DNA of 62,000 bases. Origin: Glandiceps talaboti. Taxonomy: Eukaryota; Hemichordata; Enteropneusta; Spengelidae. The notes under the pieces were generated by a model. The model worked only from the letters and a program-made list of their open reading frames with translations, made no database searches and was not told the DNA's origin. Both the position numbers and the translations under genes were made by a program. The stretch lies in the NCBI RefSeq assembly GCF_964340395.1, contig NC_135550.1, positions 19,119,176 through 19,181,175 of the forward strand. The letters run 5' to 3'. Below, one piece after another: positions 49,101 to 59,052 of this stretch (position 1 is the stretch's first letter; the number at the start of each line of letters is the position of its first letter).

Positions 49101-52100
49101 TATAAACACAGAAATGCTGAAGACAAATCTACAGGTTATGCAAGAATAGAGTAGAGAAAAAAATATCGGAATTAACTCAAAATAAACAAAGTGTTGTAGT
49201 TTATAATGTAGTGATACACTATCTGTACAATTTTTGTCATGGCCATAGTATAATTTTTGGGTTGTTTATATTATATAACATGGATCCATTTTAACAATAG
49301 TTATTTACTTACAAAAACATACACAATAGGTGTCAGATCCACAGGTATTAAATGGGAGAGGAACACAGTCAGTAAATATTTTGACAGACATCAATACTTG
49401 AGTTTGTCTTGTTTTCCATAAGGCTTAGAACAGCATTGAAATGTCATGTACATGTAAGATGATATGATAGTTATAGGTGGCTTAGCCTTGAATCCATTCG
49501 AATGGGGATTTGTATTTTGAGGTTTAAGGAATCTCTAAGGAATTCAAAACCCCCATTGGCATTGATTCATTGATTCCAGCCTATAGGTTGCTAAAATGTC
49601 AATCAGAATATGCTAAACATGGTGGTGGGGGGGGGGGGAATAATCTGTGATTTGATATTGCATAAAAACTGCATTATTTCTTGTCTAGCCGTGTTTTAAA
49701 GCCAAAAAAAAAGAGAATTGTTTCTGGTCAGGACATTTTGTCAAAAGTGGTGCAACGATGTTTAGAGGAATACTCCATGACCTTCATGATGATAACACAA
49801 AAATGGTTGCTATATTAGTTGTAAAAATTCAGAATAAAAAAAAATATTCTCAACAAACCTGTCACTCAATGTACTATTTATACTCTTTTTATTTAGTATT
49901 TTAGAGCAAGTGTGTATGTGGAGCAGATGTCACTTGCTGTTCATGATTGGCTCTGCAGTTGTCTTCACTGAAGTAGGGAGGGTTATTTTTTTGTTTTCCC
50001 CCAGATCTGCAGACTACATGGGCTGGACAAACAAACAAATAGATCGATGCAAGTGTACATAAGTGATATGCGTGCTGACCAGAAACAATTCTCTTTTTTT
50101 TTTTGCCTAATGAACGTACATTGACTGACATCTTTTTATCAGTATCACAACATATAACTTGTACCTACAAATGAATCAGCTATGTCTGGCTGATTCAATG
50201 TAGCAAATACATTTGATGTAAATTGTATGCTTTGCAGACTGCTGGCATTTACTCCCTAAATGTACCAGAGACTGGTTATTTGAACATATAACTTGTACCT
50301 ACATATCACATCGCAATGCCTAGCTAATTTAGTGTAGCAAATACATTTTTATAAATGTTTAGGTCTCCCTGACTTCTGACATCAACTCTGTTTTAAGTGT
50401 ATAGTTACAGAACTAGTAGCAATACTAGTCTCCAATGATGGGTGGGGCTGTATACATTTAAAGAGATATAGACAAAAGTCAGCGTTATAAAGAGAAATGA
50501 GCTTTGTCAGCAAACATAGTTGTCTTCATATATTTTTATAGTAAGGGTATTTTGTATGTTATGTGCACTTAGGGATGGGTGTGATTTATCAGTTAGGCAT
50601 AGGTCAGTTATTCATTACCCATGAAAGGAGTGACAAAAAACAACACGTTTAGAAAGTGTATTTTGTGAGTTATGTACACATACAAGATGGATGTGATTAA
50701 CTGGTCAGGCAAAGGGCAGACATACATTACCAGAGAATTGAACTTTAGACCTGCACTTAGCTGCAACTGGAGTATCATTTTTAGCTCAACTGATCTGAGG
50801 TTCAGTAGTGCTATAGGCATGGTAAAGCATCTGTCTGTCTGTCTCGTGTAAACAACTAAACGCCAAAAACCACACGACCGATTGCCTTGGTATTTGGTGG
50901 GGACATTAGTTCAGGTGTCGAGTTGGGAAATTGTTCAAAGCAAAATGATCACAATACAAATGTATTATTTGGGTAAAAAAAATGTTGGTTTTGGTCAAAA
51001 ACCTTAAACCCAGAACAATTTGGCAGATGTGTCTTAATTTCATGGAGTGTTCATAGGGATGTGTAGATGAAGAATTGTTCATGATATGATGATCCCATTG
51101 GCAATATGCAAATTAGGTCTAAACAAGTGTCTTTTTGGTAAAAAAATCTTTAATTCCAAAACTAAACTTGGCTTAAATTTTATAGGGATGCATTTTGGAA
51201 TGTGTAGCTGAAGAAGTAGTAATGACATGATGATCCCATCAGTAATATGTAAAACTCTCATTTTGGTCCAAAACATAAATTTCTAAAACTACCCACTGAA
51301 TGGGGCTGAACTTTGGTGGGAATGTTTCTGGAAGTGTTGTTCTACAGATATTGTTCACAATACTTTGACACAATTGGACATAGCAACCATGACCATGCCC
51401 TTAGCAACAGTCAAATTATGGTGTATACTACAAAGATAAAACCAGGGATGAACAAGTGTGGATGAACTTTAAAAAAAATGTATGCCTAGTAACAAGACCA
51501 TGCCCATAGCAAATGCCAAATAATCACTTATGTTGCAAAGATAACAACAGGGATGGATAAATAAGTGAATAAACAAATATATGAAGATGTGCCTTGCAAC
51601 AGGACTGTGCCCATAGCAACAGTCAAATGATAGTTTAGCTTGTAGATCGTACATACATTACCATTATCTGCTGTATTAGAACCATGCTGTAAATGACAAG
51701 TATGTGAATGGTGGAGAATAAATCAGGGAAGGTGCTGTATTTACATAAACTTGATAGGGAAGTTTATAAAAGCCACAACCATAAATCATATCATAAAGAC
51801 ACAGACATAGACTAAATATGTGAAGAATGCAGCATCTTCACTGCTGGTATTTATCATAGCCTACACTATACTTCTGCACATAAACATTAAATACATTTCT
51901 CACTCATCTCCAGTTTCATCCAATGTCAAATGAGTCCATTGCCATACAAAGTCAAATAAGCCCATTGCCAAGCATTGTCAAATAAGTCAATTGCCATACA
52001 CAAATTTGATTTTGTGCTATTAAAATTGTATAAATCTTTTTAGCCCCTAACAGATGAAGTCTGGGGACCCAGTATGTTAGTTCCCATGTGTCCGTCCATC

Positions 52101-54237
52101 TGTCTGTTCATCCATCAGTCCATGCACACCTGTATCTCAAACATGCTTAGGCCATTTTCAACTAAACCTTCAACAAATGTCCAGTACTATATTCCACATA
52201 TGCATGTCACTTTGTTTTGTGACTTTTGCAATAACGACCAAATGGCAGTCATTTCTGTACACCAAAATACATACATTCACACTATTGCTAAACTTAAAAC
52301 TGAAAATACCCCCAAATGTACATAAAATACGTAGTAAGCACATTCAAAAACTGATTGCTAATGCAAACATGATTATGTATTCTTGCCAAAATGTTAAACT
52401 ATTGTTTAACATGTGCATCCTTGTTAACAAGTTTCATACCACGAAAGCAAAAAATATGCTAATTAGTCTAATTTATATGTAGAAATTTCAATTGCGTTAC
52501 CAAAGAAATATGATTCTAGAAAGTGTCATTTTATTTTATTGTACGAATTATAAAAAAAATATGAATTAAAAGTATCTATTATATGATTATCTGATTGATT
52601 ACGAAATTGATTTACACAGTAAACCCCCAACCCAAAACCTAACCTCTGACCCCCTTCAACAGAATACTACTCAGAGCCACCATTAAAGCATTTCTTTTAG
52701 ATTTTCTCAATTCCTCGTCCCTGTACAATTCTCTGAACACGCTACATCTCTTCATTCACAGATAGAATGCCACAAGGCATTAACCACTTAACAATGATCA
52801 ATTTCATGTATTGATTTGCATCAAGTGTTTTTTTGTATTTTTCTCTTACAGTACGGATACAATAACAGTAGTCTATAAGATCGGCACACTTTTCAAAGGC
52901 AAGCCAGAATTAGTTCACGACTTCAACTTATTTTTGCCGAGTAATTACAGGCTATATATTGACTCTGGGTCGAGCAGTAAGGTGACTGTTAGTATTGATG
53001 GAGAGAACCCTATACCATTAGATAGTCTGGCTGAACAAATAGACACAAGTGAAGCAAGTGTAAGTACAATGTTTAGAGATTCTATACTTTGTTTGATTTG
53101 ATATAGATCATGGAGATGTCAAGGAGTGAAAGCAATTTGCATAATTTGCACTTCACTGTCACTTTGATAGGTTCACAGTACTGTGTAGTCATAGCAACCT
53201 TTGTCTTACTGTCTTTCTTTCTATATATCTGTCAATGCAATCGTCTGAGTATATAGACGTAGTATCTGCATATGTGCACGTGCATGTGTGTGTGTGTGTG
53301 TGTGTGTGTGATGAAGTACTAGTATATTACACTCTGTGTGTATTTGTGCATGTTTTATCTGTTTGAATACTATCTGTCTAGGCACTCATTAAGTGTGTGT
53401 ATCTGCTTTATCCATATCTCATCACCCCTATGTTTGTGTTTTTATCTATTGCCATTAATTAGTTGTCTTGTTCCATAAGGACGGTGCTACCTGTGGTGAA
53501 TTTTAATATCCACTCCTATATATGTACAGGAGTCAATGTAAATGGTCCACACATGACTTGACTTGGCAATTCCACATCAGATGAAAAAAGCTACAATATG
53601 ACACCATTTAGTCTAGACAAAGTATGATTAGTTGGTTTTCATAAAATATTGTTAATTGTAACTGATACCTAATGCATACAATGACTGGTTTTATATTGTA
53701 GCCACAGTGTATAACATCAAGCACCAATGTATATAGATTAAAATGGTCCTAGAAAACAAAAACAACATACAAATTCAGAATTGATTTACAGTAATCAATT
53801 CTGAAGGAGAATATGTGAATGTTAAGGAGAACTCAAGAGTTAATTAATTGTAAACATACCACAAATGAAAAAAATCTGATTTGTAATTAGCACTTCAGTC
53901 GTATCATTATTACCGGGGTATGTGTTATTCTATCATGAGAAACATTATCTCATATCAGAAATACAAAATACTACACAGATATGCAAAATATAACACACTT
54001 CACTATCAGAAATACAAACTATAACACACATACAGATATAGGTGATTTTATATTATTTTGTTGCAGGGCAACACTGCAGCAGGAGGTTTTGCAGCATCGA
54101 ATGCTAGTCCTGATAATGGTCAAAGTGGTACTACTACTCAAACACAGATAGAAGCAGATATTGCACTATTGAATGAGGCTTTATTGAGCCTAAGACAAAA
54201 CAACTCAGAGATACCCCAACCACTGTCAACAGATTGA
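29006..54237 (+). CDS. DTD1: D-aminoacyl-tRNA deacylase 1 with a C-terminal SIN3-type PAH domain (whole gene, 8 exons)
   Basis: Residues 1-147 form a complete DTD fold. DTD hydrolyses D-amino acids mischarged on tRNA and, in vertebrates, DTD1 is also known as the replication factor DUE-B. Family signatures are present: MRAIVQRV at the start, SQFTL (78-82), NKPDYHLAM and NDGPVT (137-142) with the Gly-Pro pair that gives D-selectivity. Exon 5 ends at I159 in phase 0 with no stop. The next plus-strand exon with coding character (46463) starts in phase 0, has no in-frame start codon, and continues as a Pro/Lys linker (160-174), a PAH domain (about 175-248) like SIN3 PAH1, and a Gly/Ser/Thr/Gln tail with a helix (QIEADIALLNEALLSLRQ). 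Total 338 residues. Human DTD1 (209 aa) has a disordered basic tail there. DTD1 itself is certain; the join across the 12.7-kb intron is inferred. The alternative is a separate PAH gene whose first exon I missed. Confidence 0.65.
29049..30579. other. DTD1 intron 1, nothing recognised
   Basis: AT-rich intronic sequence without exon-like frames or recognised repeats. Confidence 0.6.
30580..30670 (+). CDS. DTD1: DTD1 exon 2 (residues 15-44)
   Basis: TTTTACAG acceptor; encodes VGDELISSIGKGLCILVGIS, then KDDTPKEIEY; donor ATAT|GTAAGT, phase 2. Confidence 0.96.
31539..31641 (+). CDS. DTD1: DTD1 exon 3 (residues 45-79)
   Basis: Encodes MVRKILNLRIFEDENQKRW and KNYEILCVSQ, the first part of the SQFTL motif; donor CCAG|GTAAGT, phase 0. 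Confidence 0.96.
32476..32608 (+). CDS. DTD1: DTD1 exon 4 (residues 80-123)
   Basis: Completes SQ|FTL, then LKGNKPDYHLAMAGDTSQAF and LRKDYKPDFIK; donor AAAAG|GTAATT, phase 1. Confidence 0.96.
32630..32810 (+). repeat. Repeat family D unit in DTD1 intron 4
   Basis: It contains AAGACCACACCCATACATGT, AGCAACAGCCAAATGATGGT and TACAAAGATAACAGCAGAGA, the same monomer as at 51370-51640. Confidence 0.6.
33665..33771 (+). CDS. DTD1: DTD1 exon 5 (residues 124-159)
   Basis: Encodes DGKFGAYMQVNIQNDGPVTI with the NxGPVT active-site motif, then QLDSPPPKETSSKQKI. It ends at ATT|GTGAGT in phase 0 instead of a stop codon, and the donor runs straight into the TATG microsatellite. Confidence 0.94.
33772..34165. 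repeat. TATG tetranucleotide array after DTD1 exon 5
   Basis: About 390 bp of GTAT units with a short TG tract (33845-33868) and a few single-base interruptions. It begins inside the exon 5 splice donor and supplies dozens of GTATGT words, a passable 5' splice site. Confidence 0.97.
34285..34830. repeat. Degenerate TCTGAGATTTCT minisatellite
   Basis: Many imperfect copies of TTCTCTGAGATTTCTCTAGT and shorter variants in two blocks (34285-34400 and 34590-34830), with unrelated sequence between. Confidence 0.75.
34831..35260 (+). repeat. Repeat family A copy with the clearest head
   Basis: AAAGCCCAGAGGGGACTACT, GTCCATCCATCTGTCCGTCC, CACCTGTATCTCAGACATAC and GGGCCAATTTCAACCAAACA in order, then a body with TTAACCTTGGCCCC and CAAGGTCAAATAACC. 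Confidence 0.8.
38745..38890 (+). repeat. Dispersed repeat family C, copy 2
   Basis: Matches 9395-9550 in the same orientation, with TTCTGGACCAACTTTTTCTA and GGTCTGCCGGACAACTG as the best-kept block. Confidence 0.6.
43771..43829. repeat. GGT trinucleotide array
   Basis: About 18 nearly uninterrupted GGT units on the plus strand, a potential two-quartet G-quadruplex former. Confidence 0.95.
45067..45370. repeat. 39-bp minisatellite, about 7 copies
   Basis: Unit ATCATTTATTTGTGATATAG plus TGTGACGGAGTACCACCAC, six contiguous copies, a 31-base interruption, then a seventh. Because 39 is divisible by 3, one frame stays open as a 13-residue peptide repeat on the minus strand, with no sign of being coding. 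Confidence 0.93.
45480..45835 (+). repeat. Repeat family A body fragment
   Basis: TGGCCTTAACCTTGACCTTC, AGTGTCTACCCCTATATTAT and CAGGTACAAG blocks also found at 55140-55200. A poly-G run (about 45831-45844) marks its end. Confidence 0.65.
46463..46623 (+). CDS. PAH exon 1 (fusion residues 160-212)
   Basis: Strong acceptor GTCGTTTTTTCAG. Encodes PKTPVAVVKPEAKKKTVT, then ENAVHFVDKVRSSFEENPEF and YEHFLDIMREVRNQ, the first helix pair of a PAH domain (SIN3A PAH1 has YNDFLDIMKEF at this place). The frame runs upstream only to a TGA at 46430 with no ATG, and its only Met lies inside the domain, so an upstream exon is required. Donor AAAG|GTAATA, phase 2. Confidence 0.88.
46739..46880 (+). repeat. 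Dispersed repeat family E (single copy)
   Basis: An ATAATAATAATAATAAT run followed by GAGATTGTATAGTGCCAAAA and GTTCCGAGGCACTTCACAAA, a layout known from retroelement 3' ends in many invertebrates. Confidence 0.4.
47332..47408 (+). repeat. Dispersed repeat family F, copy 1
   Basis: AAAGGAATGCTACATGTTCT, TCATGATGATAACACACAAA and TTGTTGTAAAAATTCAGAAT; matches 49757-49838. Confidence 0.75.
47560..48020 (+). repeat. Repeat family A copy
   Basis: Poly-C start, TTGGGTCCCATGTGTCCGTC, CACCTGTATCTCAAATATGC, then two body units with TGACCTTAACCATCTTCAAG and TGACCTCTATCTTCAAGGTC. Confidence 0.8.
49701..50107. repeat. Foldback pair (about 28-bp arms)
   Basis: Left arm AAAAGAGAATTGTTTCTGGT plus CAG; right arm CTGACCAGAAACAATTCTCT plus a T run. 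The arms are inverted and perfect except at the A/T run length, with about 345 bases between. Confidence 0.8.
49757..49838 (+). repeat. Dispersed repeat family F, copy 2
   Basis: GAGGAATACTCCATGACCTT, CATGATGATAACACAAAAAT and TAGTTGTAAAAATTCAGAAT; same orientation as copy 1, about 80% alike by eye. Confidence 0.75.
50145..50360. repeat. Tandem duplication, about 135 bp
   Basis: ACATATAACTTGTACCTACA and GTAGCAAATACATTT recur with the same spacing at about 50150 and 50285. Confidence 0.75.
50530..50735. repeat. Tandem duplication, about 115 bp
   Basis: GTTATGTGCACTTAGGGATG and GTTATGTACACATACAAGAT each lead into TGTGATT..., then GGTCAG and a CATTACC end. Confidence 0.55.
50770..51650 (+). repeat. 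Repeat family D, longest copy
   Basis: Head TTTTAGCTCAACTGATCTGA and GGTTCAGTAGTGCTATAGGC, a GTCTGTCTGTCT run, then units with TTTGGTGGGGACATTAGTTC and later monomers with GACCATGCCCATAGCAA and ACAAAGATAAC. The head matches 20655 in reverse. Confidence 0.75.
51905..51995. repeat. Three-copy tandem repeat (about 27-29 bp)
   Basis: GTCAAATGAGTCCATTGCCA, GTCAAATAAGCCCATTGCCA and GTCAAATAAGTCAATTGCCA in succession. Confidence 0.8.
52035..52330 (+). repeat. Repeat family A copy
   Basis: TTTTAGCCCCTAACAGATGA, TTCCCATGTGTCCGTCCATC, CACCTGTATCTCAAACATGC and GGCCATTTTCAACTAAACC. Confidence 0.8.
52852..53059 (+). CDS. PAH exon 2 (fusion residues 213-282)
   Basis: Acceptor TTCTCTTACAG. Encodes VYKIGTLFKGKPELVHDFNL followed by FLPSNYRLYI, the second helix pair (SIN3A PAH1 has [20 protein letters not shown]). 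Then SSSKVTVSIDGENPIPL. Donor AAGT|GTAAGT, phase 0. Confidence 0.92.
53285..53310. repeat. TG dinucleotide array
   Basis: About 13 TG units in intron 7. Confidence 0.95.
54067..54237 (+). CDS. PAH exon 3, terminal (fusion residues 283-338, stop TGA)
   Basis: Acceptor TTTTGTTGCAG. A Gly/Ala/Ser/Thr-rich stretch leads to TQIEADIALLNEALLSLRQN, predicted amphipathic helix, and ends PLSTD then TGA. Confidence 0.85.
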   Translation, partial: GNTAAGGFAASNASPDNGQSGTTTQTQIEADIALLNEALLSLRQNNSEIPQPLSTD

Positions 54238-54543
54238 CATGTGCAATGACAATATCACAAAACATTACCACAGTGAACATAGCGATGTGTGCAATGACAA
54301 CAATACTACAAATGTATAAGGTTCAGGCTAACACTACAAAGGTGTCCAACATATGTACCAGAGACTCAAAAGTGAACCACAGGATATGCTATGTTTAAAC
54401 TGGTCATGTTGTAAACACTTCCCTTGGTGTATCCCTCACCAGTTATATGTTATATGATAATGTGTAAAATGTCTTCTGGCACAGGCAAATTTCAACGCTT
54501 AAATTATTGTACTGGAATAAGTATTAAAACGTGCATTGTTTAA

Positions 54544-54549
54544 AAATAA
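54544..54549 (+). other. Poly(A) signal AATAAA for the PAH terminal exon
   Basis: Canonical hexamer 307 bases after the TGA. A second AATAAA is at 54906. Confidence 0.5.
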
Positions 54550-54914
54550 AGTTGAATGAGTTGCTTGAAAGAAAGCCATTAGAGGCTGACATATAGTGGA
54601 ATCCTTGAGACACAATATACATTCACTATATTGGCTTCCAACGAAGGATTTGATAAATACATGGCTTCTATGGTAATGTTTACCAAGCATGAGTGGAATT
54701 ATGAACATGGCAAGGTTGAGTATAAAAAGAGAACTGAAACACCGATCGAAACTTACATGATAATTTAAATACAGAACAGTTCCCACTTTCACTACTAAAG
54801 GCACTCCTTTCAATAATCACTCTCTTGCCCAAAATAATAACAAATTTTCAGTTTTGTTAAGCAATATTTTGCTTCAGTTTGCATAGCAGTTATAGAATAA
54901 GTCTCAATAAATAA

Positions 54915-55470
54915 TTTTTAGTCCCCCACCCCCACCTTCAGGGACTATTGCAATGGGTTCTGTACAACCGTGCTTACTCAGATATGCAATAGCCAATTTC
55001 TTTTAAATCATGCACAAAGGTGACATGCCATATGGGACATATGCAGTCATTTTGTTTAGCAACATATGCAAATTAGACCGCATGACAGCAATATTAGTAG
55101 TTAAAAATCAATATTTACAGCATAGCTCAAAAACTGTAATACATACAGACTCCATTCAAGTGTCCACCCCCATATTATCAGGTACAGGCTTACTTTTAAG
55201 ACTTTGACCTCGACCTTCAAATTCTATTATCAAAATCAAACTATTTCCTGCATACAGCAGACAGTCTGCAGCATTTAGGTGTGGCCAATTTCTTTTATAA
55301 TCATGTCTAAAGGTAATGCAGAACAAGAGACACATGTACTCCTCTATTACTTTCGGTGCTCATATCTTTTTTTATACAGACTCCATTCAAGTGTCTATCC
55401 CCCATATTATTTGGTGTAAACTTACTTTTGAGACCTTGCCCTTTGACCTTGACTCTCATCAAAATCCAGG
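54915..55470 (+). repeat. Repeat family A copy (head and two body units)
   Basis: TTTTTAGTCCCCCACCCCCA, then two units with GACTCCATTCAAGTGTC, CCCATATTAT and GACCTTGACCT. Confidence 0.75.
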
Positions 55471-56992
55471 CATCACAGCCACTTTTTAGCATTTAATTGT
55501 TGTCACTGATTTCTTTGAAATCACGTCACCTTTAACGTCAAGTAGAAGTAAAGTGTTTAAAGGGACTGTGTAAGTGTCTGTGTCGTCTACGATGACTTCT
55601 TATCAAACGTTTGCTTGTTATCAACATTTTGCTGTGAAAATGACTATATATGAAAATAATAGTCGAAAAATATGAAAGCTATGATTTCCCCCTCACTGTT
55701 ATAATGGGACTGTAAGCAGTAGCATTGTAGGTGTAAGCATACAGTCTGTGTTTGACAAACCACCCACATAGCGATGAATATCGGTAATATATTATGTCTG
55801 TAATATTTACACCTAGTAATGAAATTCTTTTAGATAAATAATGAAAAAGAAACAAGAATCGAAGAAGGAATAGGAATGAAAGAGTAGAAAATAGTGTATA
55901 CAAAGAGTCAGTAAAAATTATTTAGATGAAAGGAAACTTAAAGTGAGGGATTCCAGATTGTGTGTGTAAAAGTAATCAAATAAGGCTAAACTACAAATTG
56001 CCACGACCAGATTATTTAAGAGGACACGCTGTAAGCAGATGCAAATCTAATCTTTAAAATACATTGTATTTATTTTAAATAAAATCTAAAAGGCCTTGCC
56101 CAACGTAGCTAATATGTAGCAACAAATATACTTTTAAAAAAAAAAATTGTGCAAAATTACAAAATGCATCAAGATAAGAGGAGTTTTTCTTCGTTGATGT
56201 CACAGCAGAGTAGTTGTACTTTTTGCCATCAAAGTAACTATGTCACATCATACCAACCTTTGCATACATTTCCAAATTGCAAACAATTCGGCAGACATTT
56301 TGGTGGAACACTCAAAGGATAATCACCTACTTTAATATATTGAGGATTTCTACCTAATTGGACTTTATGCACGGCATCCATTTCCTAAATTGATTTGACT
56401 GAAAGAGACTCTACAGCATCTCTAAGTTTTAAAAAAGGGAAATTGTTGTCAAATTATAGAGCAGAGTTGAAGAAGGGTTTAGGTTAGATTAGAGTCTTGC
56501 TGAATTATTGAAGAAGAAATCATGTAGTAAATGTAGTGGTTAATGGTCACTAACTCTGAACATTTCACTTCAGTTCAGTTCAATATAACTTTATTGTCTT
56601 CATCAGAAAATTTTCTTTAGCTTCACCAAAGAGACAAAAACATAATTTTATTTGCAAAAATATACACAACTGAAGACTAAAACACTGATGTTCATACAAA
56701 AGGATACAAAAAATGACATTAAAGTTCAGCAAAAAAATTTACATCTACTTGTATGATCCAACCATGATACACGAAACTAACAATATACATGATTATAGTG
56801 ATTATCAACTTACAAAGCACAGTGTGTCTGACATCTTTTACATCCAGGAAGTCGCCACCAGAATTACATGTAGAAGTTGGTATGCCCAGGTTTTAGGCAA
56901 TATGAAAATTACCACAAATATACCTGTATGTCTAGGGTCTCTTTTTAATATCACTAATACACTTCTACAGTTAGGTTCTCTTTTTTTACACT
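55471..56992. other. Intergenic downstream of the fusion gene
   Basis: No supported gene. The only repeat noticed is at 56570-56720 (AATATAACTTTATTGTCTTC start, family G), a type found at retroelement ends. Confidence 0.45.
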
Positions 56993-58255
56993 CCGTAAGG
57001 GAAGGCTATGTAATGCGTATGTCTGTCTGTGTCTGAATGTATGGCTGTGTCTGTCTGTCTCTGTGGATATGATATCTCAAAACCACTTCACCATTTTTCA
57101 TGAAACTTGCTGTACATCTTCCTTATGCTTATGACAAGATTTTAGTATCAATGAGTAGTTTGCATAATTAATTATTTCTGGTATTTATGCAATATCTTAA
57201 AAATGCAAGCTTCGAATTTCAAATAAGTTGGTACATATGCCAACAATAATAAATTGCATGCGTACTGTAAAGTTTTCTGTGTAGCTTTTGATTTTAATGA
57301 GTAATATGAATAATTAATAAATATAGGCAGTTTGGCAATATTGTAAGAATGCAGACTTGACATTTCATATAACTTTCTACATGCATTGATAATTACAAAG
57401 TACACATACAATATAAAGCTTACCAATATAGCTTATAATTTTAAATGCATCAATGGTATAATTGGTGATTTTTTTTGGTAATTGGGCAATATCTTTAGAA
57501 TGTAAACTACAAAATTCATATAATTTGACACATACGTTGATGATGACACCACATGTATGCTATAAAACTTGTTAGTGTGGCTTTTGATTTCAGTGAGAAA
57601 TTTGCATAATCAATGATTATTTACCATTAGGCAATATATGTTGAATGCAATCTGCAAATTTATTATATCTTGGTACATACATTGATACTGACAAAGCACA
57701 AATACATTATATAGCTTGCTGATGTACCTTTTGTATTTAATGAGGACTTTGCTAATTGATACAAATATTAGAACTTGATACCATATACAGAAGACAATAA
57801 AAACAGCATCATAGCACATACCTATCGGTATAAATTTATAGATATTTATATATGTGTGTGTGTGTGTGATTGTGTATGTGTGCATGTGTATGTATATATT
57901 TAATTTAAAGAAATAAAAATATATGCCTAAAATTGTCATGTATTAAGATATGGTCTAATTACCGAAAATAATTAGTTATGCAAATGAGTCATAACAACTT
58001 AAAGCTACACCAACAAGTTTTACGGGAATACAGGATGCATGGACTTTGGTATCATCAATATATGATCCAAATTATATGGAATTTAAAGCTTGTGTTCTTA
58101 AGATATAGACTAATTACTGAAAACCGTTAATTATACAAATAACTCATTAATATTCAAAGGTGCTTATCGAAACCTATTCAGTTCTTGGGATTACCATAAG
58201 AAAGATACGTAGCAAGTTTCATTATAATTTGTTCAGTAGTTTTTTCAAATATCTT

Positions 58256-58292
<37 letters not shown>

Positions 58293-58313
58293 AATCATAA
58301 CCTTCCCTTACGG
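56993..58313. mobile_element. 1.3-kb element with terminal inverted repeats
   Basis: CCGTAAGGGAAGGCTATG at the left end and its inverse CATAACCTTCCCTTACGG at the right (17 of 18). The similarity continues inward, more loosely, through a TGTCTG/CAGACA run and ATGAAACTTGCT. The interior is about four degenerate units of roughly 140 bp with TTGGTACATACATTGAT and AGCTTTTGATTTNAATGAG blocks. No ORF of note and no clear target-site duplication. Confidence 0.7.
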
Positions 58314-59052
58314 TAAATAGGAAACAGTGTTTCCGTAAATTCTAAACGCCAGCTGTTCATAGTATAAACTCTTGAAGTCAATAATCAAAGTGAAATATGA
58401 TACAGGAATTTAAAAAAAAATATTGTGTTTTATTGGCAAACGATATCAATATACACGAAGTGGTCAATTATTTCAATATTAAAGAAACACGATAATCCAT
58501 GGATCCAAGGCTATAAATATGAGAAGGCGGAAATGATTTGGACGAAAGCTATGAGTAACACTAACGACGATGTGAATCGTAATAACGAATGACATGAAGC
58601 TGATACAGTTGTTCAATTTAGTTTGGTTAATACATCACGATTAGCTTGTCTGTGGTCTCAACCAACGTCATCGACGACCTTATGGCGGGTTTCTCCACTT
58701 GAGATAAGTGTTACAATCACCGAATTAATCGGATAAATAAGATAATGTGGATTGTCTGATTCACATACGAATTGCCCGTTGAAAATGTATCCTGTCCAGA
58801 TCGTCTTCACCAAATTTCACATCCTGAGATTTATAAAGCCGCAAATGTATTTTACATCTTTGCTACCTCGATTAATATGATGATATGAAGCATTCATTAC
58901 ATGTATAGCCTTATGACAACAGAAGTTGATAGTGAAATGATTGTGCCTTCTTTTTACATATAATGCATTGCAGCAAATGAATAGAATCTGAGGAGTCGTG
59001 GAAGTTCAAGAAGATTGACTAAGCGTATATAAGGCCAAATAAAAAAAACCAG
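58314..59052. other. Intergenic, nothing recognised
   Basis: Somewhat richer in CpG near 58500-58800 but without open frames or repeats that I recognise. Confidence 0.5.

Larger units (their letters stand above)
46624..52851. other. Intron 6 of the fusion gene
   Basis: About 6.2 kb filled with repeats E, F, A and D, a foldback pair and tandem duplications, listed separately. No other exon was found. Confidence 0.55.
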
